A stretch of DNA of 64,000 bases from Pseudoips prasinana (lineage: Eukaryota; Arthropoda; Insecta; Lepidoptera; Nolidae). The stretch spans positions 4,588,001 to 4,652,000 of the forward strand of contig OX621250.1 of NCBI GenBank assembly GCA_951640165.1, written 5' to 3'. Below are positions 32,166 to 43,161 of the stretch, in pieces. The translations under genes and the position numbers were made by a program. Each line of letters starts with the position of its first letter. The first letter of the stretch is position 1. Below the pieces are notes generated by a model. It saw only the letters and a list, made by a program, of their open reading frames with translations, did no database searches and was not told the DNA's origin.

Positions 32166-32280
32166 AATTTATCTATAATATATAAGTATGTTTATCAGTT
32201 GTCTGATTGCCATAGTTAAAGCTCTGCCTAGTTTGTAATCAAATGGCAGTGTGTTAGTTATTGTCCCAATATATATACAC

Positions 32281-32639
32281 AAGATACAGGCGAATAGATA
32301 ACCTCCCTCTTTTACAGACGGTTAATAATTTAACACCGGTTAAATATATCGGTAATTTATGAGTTATGTCCAGAAAAACAATACTTTTTTTTGCACCGGC
32401 GGTTACGAAGCGTTTTCTTACATACATATGTACGGAACACTAATGAATCAAGAATCAATTGGTACTTACCAAGCTTTTCGTATATTCATCATGTTATAAT
32501 TCTCACTATATTTTGATCTGACATTTAATTAAGGAGTTTTGTTTGCGTTAATTTTAAGATCCAATGGCTCTATGTACCTATGTCTTTGACGTAATATATG
32601 GTATTGCCTTTGGTATCTACCGGTAGCCCGTCCAACAGA
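32281..32639. other. Unassigned spacer
   Basis: No gene or recognised repeat. Confidence 0.45.
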
Positions 32640-32850
32640 AGGCAATATGGTCCTGGGCTTAAATCAAAATTCATTTATTCCGTAAAAAAATTACATTTAT
32701 GTGGAATCGACATTTTTTATTTACTCTACCATGCAGTGCATGACGTGGCAGCTACTGAGAAACACTGCCAGAAAACTCAGTATGAATCCTTTTTTAAAAT
32801 AAAATAAACTTAAGATTCATTACAATCATGTGTGTTGACTCAGAACAACT
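32640..32850 (-). repeat. LINE 3' tail N
   Basis: Minus-strand copy of the tail following LINE C-termini at 52.27-52.61 and 61.12-61.35 kb: AAACTCAGTATGAATCCTTT, GAGAAACACTGCCAGAAAAC, GTGGAATCGACATTTTTTAT and TTATTCCGTAAAAAAATTAC. Confidence 0.65.
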
Positions 32851-33254
32851 CAAACCCAAGCACCTTTGTCACTTAAATATTCAGAAATTTTGTGATATAC
32901 CCTGCTACACAATTCCCGGGTCGGGCCAAAACCAAGTGATATTGATATTTTTAGAACTGACACTGCCATTATTAGTATGTGAAACACAATCACTACAACA
33001 GTTTCAGAGTCTTGTGAAAGAACACTACTTGTCTTTATAACAAAGTACAAATTGATTACTTTTAATTGGTTCCTTGGTACTCTGGAACTTCAGCAATGAA
33101 AATAGCAACTCATTTAGAATCACATTTAGAAAATGTAATTACAAGTTGTTCGTATAAATTTTTAACTAAGACTTTTAATTTATATTATTTCTTTGCCAGC
33201 CATTCATGAGTTCCAACTACGTAATACGGATAAATAACTCTTTCATTTTAATAA
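32851..33254. other. Unassigned spacer
   Basis: A scrap CCCGGGTCGGGCCAAAACCA near 32918 resembles a SINE B head; the rest is unrecognised. Confidence 0.4.
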
Positions 33255-33484
33255 TATCCTGGGACATAATACACATGGTCATCTGATCCTAAACTAAGCC
33301 GAGCTTGTACTATGGAAACCAGATAACTGATATGCTACATATACTTTTTTCTCTTGTAAATACATACTTATATAGATAATTTACACCCAGGCTCAGGACA
33401 AACAGACAGTCCCGGGTAAGATCGAACCCACGACCTGCGGCGTGAAAGGCAGCGTATCTACCAACCACGCCAGCAGGCCCGTCG
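33255..33484 (-). mobile_element. SINE group C
   Basis: Reverse copy: (minus) GACGGGCCTGCTGGCGTGGT head with GGTCGTGGGTTCGA box B, then the tail ending CCCAGGATATTATT. Full copies also at 50.87 (-) and 54.59 kb (+). Confidence 0.8.
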
Positions 33485-33589
33485 ATATTAGTTGTAGGTC
33501 ACATAGTTGAATCTTTTACTTGGTTAAGTACTGATGATGATTGGTCCAGTCGGTTTTCGGTCATGGCGACCTCTTCAAATACTAGTCGG

Positions 33590-33835
33590 TATGGCGTATG
33601 TTCTACGAGCTATGTGCCGCTCGTAGAACCGACGACCGTTGGGACAGAAAGGTTCTCGAGTGGCGACCACGAACCGGAAGACGCGGCGTGGGCAGGCCCC
33701 CTACAAGATGGACCGATGATCTTGTGCGGGTCGCTGGAAACTGCTGAATGCGAATAGCGCAAGGCAATTGTGGAGATCTTGGGGGTGGCCTTTGTCCCGC
33801 AGTGGACGTCTTTGGGCTGATATGATGGTGATGAT
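33590..33835 (+). pseudogene. RTE-type LINE 3' end with 5' inversion
   Basis: Positions 33619-33835 encode the last part of the RTE C-terminal domain (GRKVLEW-type text in the plus frames) and end CTTTGGGCTGATATGATGGT. The preceding 23 bases (about 33596-33618, TTCTACGAGCTATGTGCC) are the same family in the opposite sense, a small 5' inversion as produced by twin priming. Confidence 0.7.
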
Positions 33836-34497
33836 GACGTTTGTGTTGTTAATAGTATAGTATGTAAGTTAATGTATAAGTTTGTCGTAAGTATTACATT
33901 ATAATAATTGGGATAAACATTAATTTAATGAATATAGGACTTCAATTGAAAAAAATATTAAGCAGGTACTCTGTAATCATTTAAGATAAATATTTCTATA
34001 TAAAAATAATTTGAAAAATAAGACATCTATCTAATAAAAAATTCGTTGCGGGATCCAAGACAGTTAAAGCGATTCTCCGGGACATGCCTGAGCCTCACCG
34101 CTCAGTGTCATTTCATTGTGTGCCACTGTTGATCCTGGCTTACAGGAGTTGCAGTGATGGGTAAGAAAGAAGGACTAGTCCCAAAAAAAAAATTCGTTTA
34201 AAACTTTTTCTTTTGACCGTATTCGGGATTTTATATGATTGAGTAAACTATATTCTATAATGTAACCAATAAGCACATTCTTTAGATAATGTATGTAGGT
34301 AAATAGGTATATCATATATTTTTTGTAGAATCGTTATTAATTTGTAAATACCTCAAATATTTGTCCAAACAAACCAGTTTTTTCCTCTTTCCGCCGGTGA
34401 CTCGCCTTAAATTCCCTGTTTTTAGTCATGGTACCAGAGGGTACCATGTGCACTGTGTACACTGACAAGTACCCCAACACTGTTTCTATACTATGAA
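33836..34497. other. Unassigned spacer
   Basis: No supported gene; 34064-34170 is moderately GC-rich but unrecognised. Confidence 0.45.
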
Positions 34498-34501
34498 TAA
34501 T

Positions 34502-34874
34502 GTCCTCCTAGGCGAATTTCGGCCACGGCGGCCAGTCTTAACAGAGATTAGCCACCTGCGCGGGATATATTATAGTGCTCAAGTGTGTGCGCAAACACAG
34601 GAGCACTTTCTATTCCATCACTCTATTGACCCGATGGGACGCCTAGGCGACACGACCGGAAAGAGGTCAGGTATAGGACCGACTCTACTCGACCGGCTTT
34701 ACGTGCTCTCCGAGGCACGGGGGTATAATACCGCCAACTTCCAGACTTCGGGCTGATGATGAGAATTTTATTTTTACAGAAAAGTCCCAAAATCACTTTT
34801 TGGCCTGACCCGGGATTTGAACCCAGGACCTCGTTATCTGCGGGTGAACACGCTACCGCTAGACCAACGGGTCA
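34502..34874 (-). mobile_element. SINE group B, near full length
   Basis: GTCCTCCTAGGCGAATTTCG through CAAACACAGGAGCACTTTCT to the head (CGCTACCGCTAGACCAACGG). Confidence 0.85.
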
Positions 34875-35234
34875 GTCAGCGTCACTAACCACTCCACCAA
34901 CAGACCCATCAAAATACTTCAGTTTCCTTTTATAAATCAAGTTAGTTCAATTTTCACAGTGCAAGTTCTCTATGGTAACACTTAATAAGAGTCACTCTCC
35001 ACAGTCCTACAAACTTCAGATATAAAATATAACACAATAAGAGGGAGGGTCCAACCCTAACCCAACTTTTTAATACACACTTCATAGCGCCTGCGTTTTA
35101 TGGTACTATAATTTTCTTTTTTTTATGTCATTCAAGCCTTGAGATTTTTTCATGGGCGTAGTTAGCATTACTGTGATTTCCTACAAAACATGCTAACCAG
35201 CCAATAATAATCGACAAGATTAAAGAATTCGCCG
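34875..35234. other. Unassigned spacer
   Basis: A short piece of SINE C head type (GTCACTAACCACTCCACCAA) near 34880; otherwise unrecognised. Confidence 0.4.
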
Positions 35235-35336
35235 CCGCGCCAGCTGGTTGACGTGGTTGGTAAATGCTTGCCGGAGGTCCGGGACAAATATTTGTGTGTA
35301 TGAACATGTCTGTCTTTACTGAGTCTGAGTGAAAAT
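35235..35336 (+). mobile_element. SINE group C head, truncated
   Basis: CAGCTGGTTGACGTGGTTGG, AAATGCTTGCC, then AAATATTTGTGTGTATGAAC and GAGTCTGAGTG. The tail is missing where the RTE element joins. Confidence 0.6.
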
Positions 35337-36512
35337 GATTCATCATATCAGCCGAAAGACGTCCACTGCTGGACAAAGGCCTCCCCCAAAGATCTCCACA
35401 ATTGCCGGTCTTGCGCTATTCGCATCCAGCTGTTTCCAGCGACCCGCACAAGATCATCGGTCCATCTTGTAGGGGGCCTGCCCACGCTGCGTCTTCCGGT
35501 TCGTGGTCGCCACTCAAGAACCTTTCTGCCCCAACGGCCATCGGTTCTACGAGTTATGTGCCCCGCCCACTGCCACTTCAGTTTTGCAATTCTTCGGGCT
35601 ATGTTGGTGACTTTGGTTCGCCTGCGGATTTCAACATTTCTGATACGATCCCGCAGGGAAACTCCGAGCATAGCCCTCTCCACTGCTCTTTGGGTGACCT
35701 TGAGCCGCCTGATAAGGCCCATAGTGAGCGACCACGTCTCTGTTCCATAAGTCATCACTGGCAACACACACTTTTGACTTGAGACACTGCGGTATTTTAG
35801 ACGAGAAGATGTTACGTAGCTTCCCGAACGCTACCCAGCCGAATTGGATTCTACGATTGACCTCCTTCTCGAAGTTGGACCTACCTAGTTGGATGGTCTG
35901 TCCTAGGTAAATATAGTTCTCTACAACTTCGAGTGCAGAGTAACCAACTTTCAATTGAGTGGGTGCAACATGGACGTTTGACATGATTTTCGTCTTATCC
36001 ATGTTCATTTTCAGACCCACTTGTTGAGAGACTCTGCTAAGGTCATCGAGCATTGTACCGAGGTCTTCCACGGTCTCAGCCATGACTACTATATCATCGG
36101 CAAATTGAAGGTGAGTGATGTACTCGCCATTGACATTGATGCCAAAGCCTTTCCAGTCCAGAATCTTGAAGACATCTTCCAATGCAGCGGTGAACAGTTT
36201 CGGAGATATAACATCTCCCTGTCTCACGCCTCGCTGCAAGTGGATAGGTTTCGAGTTCTGGTCCTGGAGTCGCACTGACATAGTGGCGTTTTCATACAAG
36301 CACTTTATCACCTCGATATACCGGTAGTCGATTTGGCACCTTATGAGAGACCTCAGCACGGCCCATGTTTCGATAGAATCAAAGGCTTTCTCATAGTCCA
36401 CAAAAGCTAAGCACAGTGGCTTGTTATACTCTTCGGTCTTCTGTATAACTTGCCGCAGCGTATGTATGTGGTCTATGGTGCTAAAGACTTTTCGGAAACC
36501 GGCTTGTTCGGC
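35337..36512 (-). pseudogene. RTE-type LINE reverse transcriptase, 5' truncated and frameshifted
   Basis: From 36512 downward the frame reads EQAGFRK, PLCLAFVDYEKAFDS (RT block A, catalytic Asp), RGVRQGDVISPKLF (block B), LQFADDIVVMAE (catalytic FADD), GLKMNMDKTKIM, YIYLGQ. Near 35770-35800 the frame breaks and resumes in another as VMTYGTETWSLTMGLIRRL, GVSLRDRIRN, KLKWQWAGH, GRRSVGRPPTRW to a stop at 35348, followed by the ATGATG-rich 3' terminus at 35337. The endonuclease domain is lost by truncation. This is the longest RTE copy here and the reference for fragments at 1, 33.6, 48.9 and 53.9 kb. Confidence 0.9.
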
Positions 36513-36760
36513 TAAGTTATTGTCAAGGATGATGTGTAGGTTAAATTATCAAAATTTTTAAGTTTTGCTATATTTTTACTACATATTGTCTGAATGGTTC
36601 TGGTGTAATTATTATGTATGTATGTATTTACTGTGTATGTATTTACAAAAGAAAATAGTATGTGTAATATATCAGTTATCTGCTTTCCATATTACAAGCT
36701 CTGTTTAGTTTGGGCTCAGATAGCCGTGTATGAATTTCACAGGATATTATTATAAAAAAA
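36513..36760 (+). repeat. LINE tail T scrap and SINE C tail
   Basis: 36512-36600 ends like family T (AGTTATTGTCAAGGAT...TTTTTACTACATATTGT); 36610-36755 is a SINE C tail (ATATCAGTTATCTGCTTTCC to ATATTATTAT). Confidence 0.55.
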
Positions 36761-37470
36761 TGAAGTACTAATTCATTCTTTACCCGAGCGAAACTGGGGT
36801 GGGTTTATAGTACATGATATTTTTATAAATGATATATTCTGTGTCTATACTAACTTTACATGTGATGCTAGTTGTTGAATTGGATAAATAGTAGCCTCGC
36901 GGGTGATCACCTAGCTAGTTTGTCGACCTCAGACATAAAAAAAAAAAAAACTAGAAGTTGATAGGTATATAAAGTGGCTCTTTTAAGAGCAAAAGAAAAG
37001 ACTTGCGTGTCTGTCCGTCCGTCTGTTGGCCATGATTGCACAATACCCATTTGTTACAATACTACTGGAGTGATTGAGTTGAATGGGGTCTAGGGGTAGG
37101 GTGATAATAAGTCCTGGGTTCAAATCACCCTTAAGGCTTTACTATGCTCTGGCCTTTATAGGATAGCTCTGCCTCTATTTTGTTTTATATCACAATGAAA
37201 CAATAAGCTAAATAGTTCTCGTGTCATATTGAAAGTCCTTAACAGAGTACTTACACATTACTGATTACTGTAACGGCTCACGATTAGGAAAGTTTTTTTT
37301 TTATATCACATGGCGACAAACGAGCAAGTGGGAACTTTGTCCAGGAATTCTAATTAATCGAGTCCTTTGAAACTCTTTTCAAGGGATACTGCCGACACGT
37401 AGGGATAGTTGCCTATCAACAAAAACGGTTGTGAAACGGTTAAGAGGTGAGTATGAAGATAAATCAGGTC
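36761..37470. other. Spacer with Jockey-tail scraps
   Basis: Scraps resembling the Jockey 3' UTR end (GATCACC...TTTGTCGACCTC plus A-tract) lie at 36898-36945 and inverted at 37295-37345 (GGCGACAAACGAGCAAGTGG). No gene. Confidence 0.45.
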
Positions 37471-37590
37471 TTTTTTTATATTCTTTTTATCAGAGGGCGA
37501 CAAACGAGCAAGTGGGTCACCTGATCACCGCCTCCCATGGACACTCGCAACACCAGACGTGTCGCGGGTGCGTTGCCGGCCTTTAAAAGT
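37471..37590 (-). repeat. Jockey-type LINE 3' tail
   Basis: ACAAACGAGCAAGTGGGTCA, CATGGACACTCGCAACACCA and GCGTTGCCGGCCTTTAAAA match the tail of the 23.6-kb element. Confidence 0.65.
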
Positions 37591-38035
37591 CAGCAAACAA
37601 GTGTTGCTGATCCTCCCCCCCATCCCAATGAGCTCTGGCGACCTTACTCACACTAGAAAACACAACATAAAAATTATTAATGTTATTATCAAGGAGTGTC
37701 TTCTGTAAGGTGGAGGTACTTCCCCAGTCGGGCTGCTCTTTGAGCGAATGAACGCTATGCCCTACATCTACTAAAAGGAGTAAGGCCCTCTTAATCGTAA
37801 GCAACGCTGACGGCAAAGCCATCCCATTTCATCCCATGGAGGGCGTAGAAGTAGAGCAGAGGGAATATCTCAGCAGGGCAGCTACGTCTCTCTATGTACT
37901 ATGACCATCATACTGCGATCGCCTACCCGTCTGCCAAGCGTTGCGATTAGGGCATATCCTTCCAAATGATGGACATAATTGCATTGTGGAAATCTTTTGT
38001 GGAGGCCTTTGACCAAATGTGGACGTCTTCCTAGA
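37583..38035 (+). repeat. Repeat F followed by RTE-like tail
   Basis: Repeat F occupies 37583-37770. From about 37830 the RTE-like short family follows: GTACTATGACCATCATACTG, CCCGTCTGCCAAGCGTTGCG, GGAGGCCTTTGACCAAATGT. Confidence 0.55.
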
Positions 38036-39085
38036 CCTACTCCTAATCTTAAGCAGTTAACGTATTCGGTTAGGTGTAAGTACTCTGTTAAGGACTTTGA
38101 TCTTGTTATAGGTACCGTTTTACTTTTGCAAGAATAAGTTAAGGGAACATTAAGAAAACCAGCGTAGGATTATAAAGTAAGAAAAGCCTACGGTCACGGT
38201 AGCTTTTGAATTTAAATTTTGATTCGGTAAAGTTAGCGGGCGTACCGTTGTACTTGTTGCTTCGCATCTAAATTGCGGTGTGCGTCAGGACAGGTTATAT
38301 GAGATAACCTGTTTTTAGAATTATCTATTAAAGTATCACTAATTAACACATTGTTTAATCGCCGGACTATGAAAGGGTTAGGCCGTAGCTAACGTGAAAG
38401 TAAATTTTTAACTAGTTTAATGTTATATTATACATTCATAATATACCACTAATGTGTATCAATTAATCTTCACAATAAACCTCACGGTCCGAAAGTTAGG
38501 AGCTATTAGAATGCTACCTGTAGCACTACCACGAGTTACTCATCGATACCTCTGAATAGTGTAAGAAATAAAGTGATTACTATAAAGTTTGATAGGACAT
38601 AAAATAAAAGTAAAAATTATAGACATATTTCATAAATCTGTTGTTAAATAATATTTGGATTGGGCTTGCGATGAATATTCGACCGAAGCAAATAAATGAA
38701 TATCACGTGTTATTTAAAATCAAGTGAACAATATGTTCAACTGCACATATCAAGTCCATCTGAATCAATCGTATTTTGTTATACGACCAATTCAGAAAAC
38801 AATAATATAGCACCATAATAAGTACGTAAAGCACACGGTATCGCTCACGCGGTGCTGACTGATCCCGATAATCAAATAATTATTGCTTTAAATGCGAAAG
38901 AACGCGATCCTCCACCTTATTTTTATGTTGTTACTGTTTCCCCCTACCTAGGACTCATGCGTTGCGTTACTAGAGTGGGTCAAAGAATCGGTAACATTCG
39001 AGCATTTCTTAAAATACCCTAAAATTGAAATGAATATAAACATATTTTATCATCGAGTACTTTGCTAATAAATTAAATGTAATAA
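38036..39085. other. Unassigned AT-rich spacer
   Basis: About 1 kb without gene or recognised repeat; a small hairpin ACAGGTTAT-ATGAG-ATAACCTGT lies at 38290-38312. Confidence 0.5.
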
Positions 39086-40200
39086 AAATAACGGGAACAC
39101 CCAAATACTCCGAAATATTTTATTCCGAATTTCGATCTTCCGATTTTCAAAAGTCCAAATTTCATAATACCTAAGAATTGTAAAGTCTATTATTAAAAAT
39201 CACGAAATTAATTTTACCGAAATTCGTAAATACGATTTGTTAATTTTCCGATTTTCAAACGTTCGAAGAGTCAAATGCTCGAAGGGTTCTCAGTCCGAAA
39301 AACGACATTCCGATTTTCAATACTTCGAATAAACTAAAAGCCAACATGTTATGCTACAAAATTTGGTGACAGAAACGAATCGCTGGACAACCGACTTCAC
39401 GTAGTCTTGTCTGCCCTACCCTAGAGTGTAATTTAAGCCCGCGTAGGCGCGGAGGGGTAGGGCGGCCCGCGAGCTGAGGAGCAGGTGGTTTGAAGGACCG
39501 CCGCCGTGGCTGAGGCTGCCGGCAAAGCCGGCCAGCAAGCCGAAGCTGCGGTAGTGAGCGTTAAAACCATCTGTGACGATAAGCTCGCTCGCGATAAGCT
39601 AAATGCCTGCTTGCATGTTGCATGCCTGCTTGCATGTTGCATGCCTGCTTACATGTTGCATGCCTGCTTGCATGTTGCATGGCTGCTTGCATGTTGTATG
39701 CCTGCTTGCATGTTGCATGCCTGCTTGCATGTTGCATGCCGGCTTGCATGTTGCATGTTGCATGGCTGCTTGCATGCTGCATGCCTGCTTGTTTGTTGCA
39801 TGCCTGCTTGCATGTTGCATGCCTGCTTGCATGTTACCTGACTGCTTGCATGCTGCATGCAGCCGCCGAGTATCAGATCCCCTCTATTGTTGATTAATCA
39901 TTTGGGTTAGGTTAGGTTAAAATTGTGACCAGGGTAACAAAATATTTTTATTCGTATTGTTGATATTTCGAATTATCATTAAGTCGGACTTTTTGTTATT
40001 CGATCTATTGAAGCTCGGTGTTTTGAGAAGAGTAATTATAAGCGTAAGGAATATTGAAATATAGGAATTATAAAAATAGGAGTAATGATAAATCCAAGTT
40101 GTAATATTCGGAATTTTGAACCATTCGGAATGATGGAAATCGGTATTTTGAAATTCGTATTTGTGACTGTCCGAATAGAGTTTTATGTATTAATGTAGTG
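39086..40200. repeat. Symmetrical composite: inverted degenerate arrays around a GC-rich core
   Basis: The left arm (about 39100-39340) is built of degenerate short units like TTCCGATTTTCAAA; the right arm (about 39950-40190) has their complements (TCGGAATTTTGAA, TTCGAATTAT). Between them lie a GC-rich block (39430-39600) and a 19-bp minisatellite (39600-39862). The outermost bases also correspond loosely (GGGAACACCCAAA left; TGTACCC-AAAAATAACACCC right). This mirror layout suggests one large terminal-inverted element or an inverted duplication; class unknown. Confidence 0.5.
39600..39862. repeat. 19-bp minisatellite, about 13 units
   Basis: Tandem units of TGCCTGCTTGCATGTTGCA with few substitutions and one short slip near 39750. 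Each unit carries the palindrome GCATGC. Because 19 is not a multiple of three and no phase creates a stop, every frame on both strands stays open, giving artefactual Cys/His/Leu/Met-rich or Gln/His/Lys-rich proteins. Confidence 0.95.
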
Positions 40201-40384
40201 TACCCAAAAATAACACCCGGGACATATAACAAACTAAAAAACTTGTACTATGGGTAGTATCCATATTAAACAATGCATATATTAATTTTTATTTGTACAT
40301 ATATACAATATTATAAATAAAACTGACGTGAGGAACTAACATAGTGGAAAATAGTGACGGGTAACTTACGTTAATAATTTTATG
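40201..40384. other. Unassigned AT-rich spacer
   Basis: Includes a SINE-tail-like scrap (GGGACATATAACAAACTAAA) near 40220. No gene. Confidence 0.4.
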
Positions 40385-40620
40385 ATGGACTAGCTGTGCC
40401 CGCGACTTCGTCCGCGTGTTAATTAGTTTATTTGTATTTATTTTGTTTCTTTTTCAAAGTAAAAGATTTTTCCAAAATAAAAGTAGCCTAAGTTACTTCT
40501 TATTACATCAGCTCCCTGCCAATAAAAGTCCCGTCAAAATCGGTCCAGCCATTTCAGAGATTAGCCGGAACAAACAGACAGACAGACAGACAAAAATTGT
40601 AAAAATAATATTTTGGAGTA
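40385..40620 (+). repeat. AGCTGTGCCCGCG family, second subfamily
   Basis: GACTAGCTGTGCCCGCGACT at the start, then AGTAGCCTAAGTTACTTCTT, AAAATCGGTCCAGCCATTTC and (CAGA)n at 40570-40590. A relative at 50.58-50.85 kb has the same order. Widespread insect repeat type; class not assigned. Confidence 0.6.
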
Positions 40621-41142
40621 TGTATAGAAAGAAAGAAAGAAAGAAAATACATTTATTCAGTAAACGAGCACAGACAATCATTATAATATATATAAATAGG
40701 TACACATACAGAAGTCCTTATTGGTTATCTGTGCGAGTCCGAATTGGTCCCACCTCAGCACTAGCTGCAACATTAACTGTTGCAGCGCTGGTTTTATGAT
40801 GGAACCATGTAAAATATCTCACAGACAATGATGTGTTAGTACAGCTCGCAGTTACATCTTCAAAGTACCTGGACACTAATATTATAATAACTCATAACTA
40901 ATTAAAATAATAAATGTATGGAAAAACGAACTTATACAATAAAACATTAATAAATTAACACTAATTTCTAAATGCATATCAATCACACACAGTATCTAAA
41001 ATAAAATGATTGTTATACTCTCGACATGATTGTCATACCTTGTTTATAACAATAGATACACCAAAAAATAATAATATCGACTATGTCACAACCAGTATAC
41101 ATTACATATTTAATCCATGTTATAAGCTAATTCTGTCAATTA

Positions 41143-42734
41143 CACACATCAACAAAGTCTAGGGATACGTTATTTTGAAATCAAACATGGCTTTATTGTT
41201 TAAAACCTATTTAGTTTCCTTAAAAAGTTTATTTACAGATTTAAACCTTGTCTATTCTTTATTCAAAATTTAAAAATTAAAATGAGAAACAAATGAAAAC
41301 ACGCAAAGCACAGCGCAATCTTGAGTTGTATCTAATTTCAAGAAGTTGCATTAAAATTTTTTTTGCGTGTTAATTGAAGAAAACCTGATATATTGTTTTA
41401 TTTTCTTTTCTCAATTGGTTGTGTAAGCTTTTTAGCGTCATGCCACGCCATCATTTGAGTCGAGATGAAATGTTACGGGCAGTTGGCATGTTACAAAACG
41501 GTGCTATTCAACGCGTCGTTGCTGAGTCTCTGGGCACAAGCCAAAATGTGGTATCCAGGCTGTGGTCACGTTATCGCGCTACTGGAGATGTGGCAGAACG
41601 GCACACAGGTAGATATCGTGTTACCACTCAGAGACAGGATCGATTTCTCCAAATGACCGCCAGAAGACTACCCAATATCACAGCGATGCAACTAGTGCAA
41701 AGGCTCCAGGAGGGTCAGCAGCTGCTGGTGAGCGACCAAACCGTGCGAAGGAGGCTGCATGAAGTTGGTCTTCATGCTCGCAGACCGCTACGAGTCCCAG
41801 CGCTGCGACGTGGCAATCGCGGTAGGCGACTTTTATGGGCTCAAGAACATTTGACATGGAGTGATCAACAATGGTCATTGGTGCTGTTCACTGATGAGTC
41901 CCGCTATGGATTTCATCCAGATTCGAGACGAACACGCGTTTGGAGAACTCCAGGCAGGGTCAGCCGTCTCCGACATCCACAGGAGGTCCACTCTTACCAA
42001 GGCGGGACAATTATGGTGTGGGCAGGAATACGAATCGGCGGACGAACCCAACTCATTTGGATTCAGGGCAGCATGACTGCCCATAGATACCGTGAGGAGG
42101 TAGTAGAACGTGTCATTGTCCCGCTCAGGGCCCTAACGGGGCAAGAATTTCAGCTCATGCATGACAATGCACCTTCCCATACAGCGCGGCTGGCGAGGGC
42201 CGCCCTTCGAGAACACGATGTTCAGGTATTAGATTGGCCTCCACAGTCGCCAGACTTAAACCCAATTGAACACGCCTGGGACATGTTACAGCGAAGAGCA
42301 TTGAGGGATTTTCCGCCCAACTTGACAACAGAAGAACAACTTTTCGAACATTTAAAAAGAACTTGGGACTGCATACCCCAGCAAGACATTGACACCTTAA
42401 TTTTAAGTATGGAAAATCGTTGCCGCTGTGTGATTAATATTAGAGGAGGAAATACCGATTACTGATTATCAGATTTGGTAAGATTTTTATTCATTTAATT
42501 CGATTGAATAATTTTATAAGAATAAAATGTTTTTGTTCACTCAGTAATTTTCTATGGCTTAATTAATTTAAGACCTTTATTAATTAGAAAAACAAAATCG
42601 CATCGTGTTGTTAATGTTTAAATATCGGCCATGAAATTATCTTTAATTCTTCCATTTACAGTCATAACAAAATGTTTATAGTTTTCTAGATAATCAATGA
42701 AATGTTCAATATCCCTAGATTGTGTTGATGTGTG
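41143..42734 (+). mobile_element. Tc1 transposon, copy 1
   Basis: The 1592-bp element is flanked by TA (41141-41142, 42735-42736). Terminal inverted repeats of 25 bp start CACACATCAACA and end TCTAGGGATA with two mismatches. It carries one intact transposase gene. Copy 2 at 61962-63553 has the same length and about seven differences. Confidence 0.95.
41440..42465 (+). CDS. Tc1-family transposase (DD34E), intact
   Basis: The 341-residue enzyme cuts and pastes the element at TA sites. The start is the ATG giving MPRHHLSRDE; the open frame upstream of it lacks an ATG. Residues about 5-115 form the bipartite paired-like HTH DNA-binding region (GAIQRVVAESLGTSQNVVSR; then LVSDQTVRRRLHEVGL), with a GRYR hook-like motif at 57-60 in place of the usual GRPR. 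The DDE domain shows TDES (Asp152), HDNAPSHTA (Asp242) and NPIEHAWD (Glu277). Thirty-four residues separate Asp242 and Glu277, defining the Tc1 DD34E group. Length and motifs are complete, so the protein may be functional. Gly110 is retained here, unlike copy 2. Confidence 0.95.
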   Translation: MPRHHLSRDEMLRAVGMLQNGAIQRVVAESLGTSQNVVSRLWSRYRATGDVAERHTGRYRVTTQRQDRFLQMTARRLPNITAMQLVQRLQEGQQLLVSDQTVRRRLHEVGLHARRPLRVPALRRGNRGRRLLWAQEHLTWSDQQWSLVLFTDESRYGFHPDSRRTRVWRTPGRVSRLRHPQEVHSYQGGTIMVWAGIRIGGRTQLIWIQGSMTAHRYREEVVERVIVPLRALTGQEFQLMHDNAPSHTARLARAALREHDVQVLDWPPQSPDLNPIEHAWDMLQRRALRDFPPNLTTEEQLFEHLKRTWDCIPQQDIDTLILSMENRCRCVINIRGGNTDY

Positions 42735-42736
42735 TA

Positions 42737-43161
42737 TATGCTCTCTGTCAGATTAGGTAGGTTTAATTACTCTTTGGGTCAGATGAAAGAAAAAGGGACG
42801 CGGAATTTAAATCAATTGAAAAATCTTTATGAACAGTAACTCATTGTGATTCCTAAATACAAAGTACTAAGTTTATAGCTTAAATATGTTTGATGAGTAG
42901 GTAATAGTGGTAATTGGTAATTTTCGATATAAAGGGTGAATTAAGTATGAAAACTACTTTGATGGAGTAATGGCGTTGCTATTATGTCGGAGTTCATCGC
43001 TGCGTGAGCGTCAGGGCATTGTTGTGTTCAGCTTAAACAAGCCGTTAATAGTGTGTGGTTATCTTGCGATACTCCTTCCTACAAAAGTGTGAAACAGAGA
43101 CGGGTAAGTTCAGCCTTGATAAAATATTAAATTAAATAGTATTTGAACTGAGTTTGAGAGA
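42737..43161 (-). other. Probable CR1 3' UTR, proximal part
   Basis: It lies between the CR1 ORF2 stop and the Tc1 insertion, with no open frame. I assign it to the CR1 3' UTR by position only. Confidence 0.5.

Larger units (their letters stand above)
31410..32280 (+). mobile_element. SINE group C interrupted by a SINE A and a SINE B
   Basis: The host SINE C supplies the head (GTCTGGTGGTTAGTGACTGA, 31415-31504), a middle (TTTGTTCTGTGTCTGCGTGT, 31768-31797) and a tail (TAAGTATGTTTATCAGTTGT to TGTCCCAATA, 32166-32275). Group A (31505-31767) and group B (31798-32165) elements are inserted into it in the same orientation. The group B insertion has a perfect 9-bp duplication AATTTATCT at 31789-31797 and 32166-32174. 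Confidence 0.75.

Noticed and set aside
35402..36327. Plus-strand open frames of 64-126 codons across the RTE copy
   Set aside because: Antisense shadows of the RTE reverse transcriptase.
39433..39897. Several Cys/His/Leu/Met-rich or Gln/Lys-rich open frames on both strands
   Set aside because: They are translations of the 19-bp minisatellite in its various phases, not genes.
39905..39920. TTAGGTTAGG, the insect telomere unit
   Set aside because: Fewer than three units; too short to be telomeric and common by chance in insect DNA.
41465..42084. Overlapping open frames of 63-71 codons inside Tc1 on both strands (also at 62284-62903)
   Set aside because: Shadow frames of the intact transposase.
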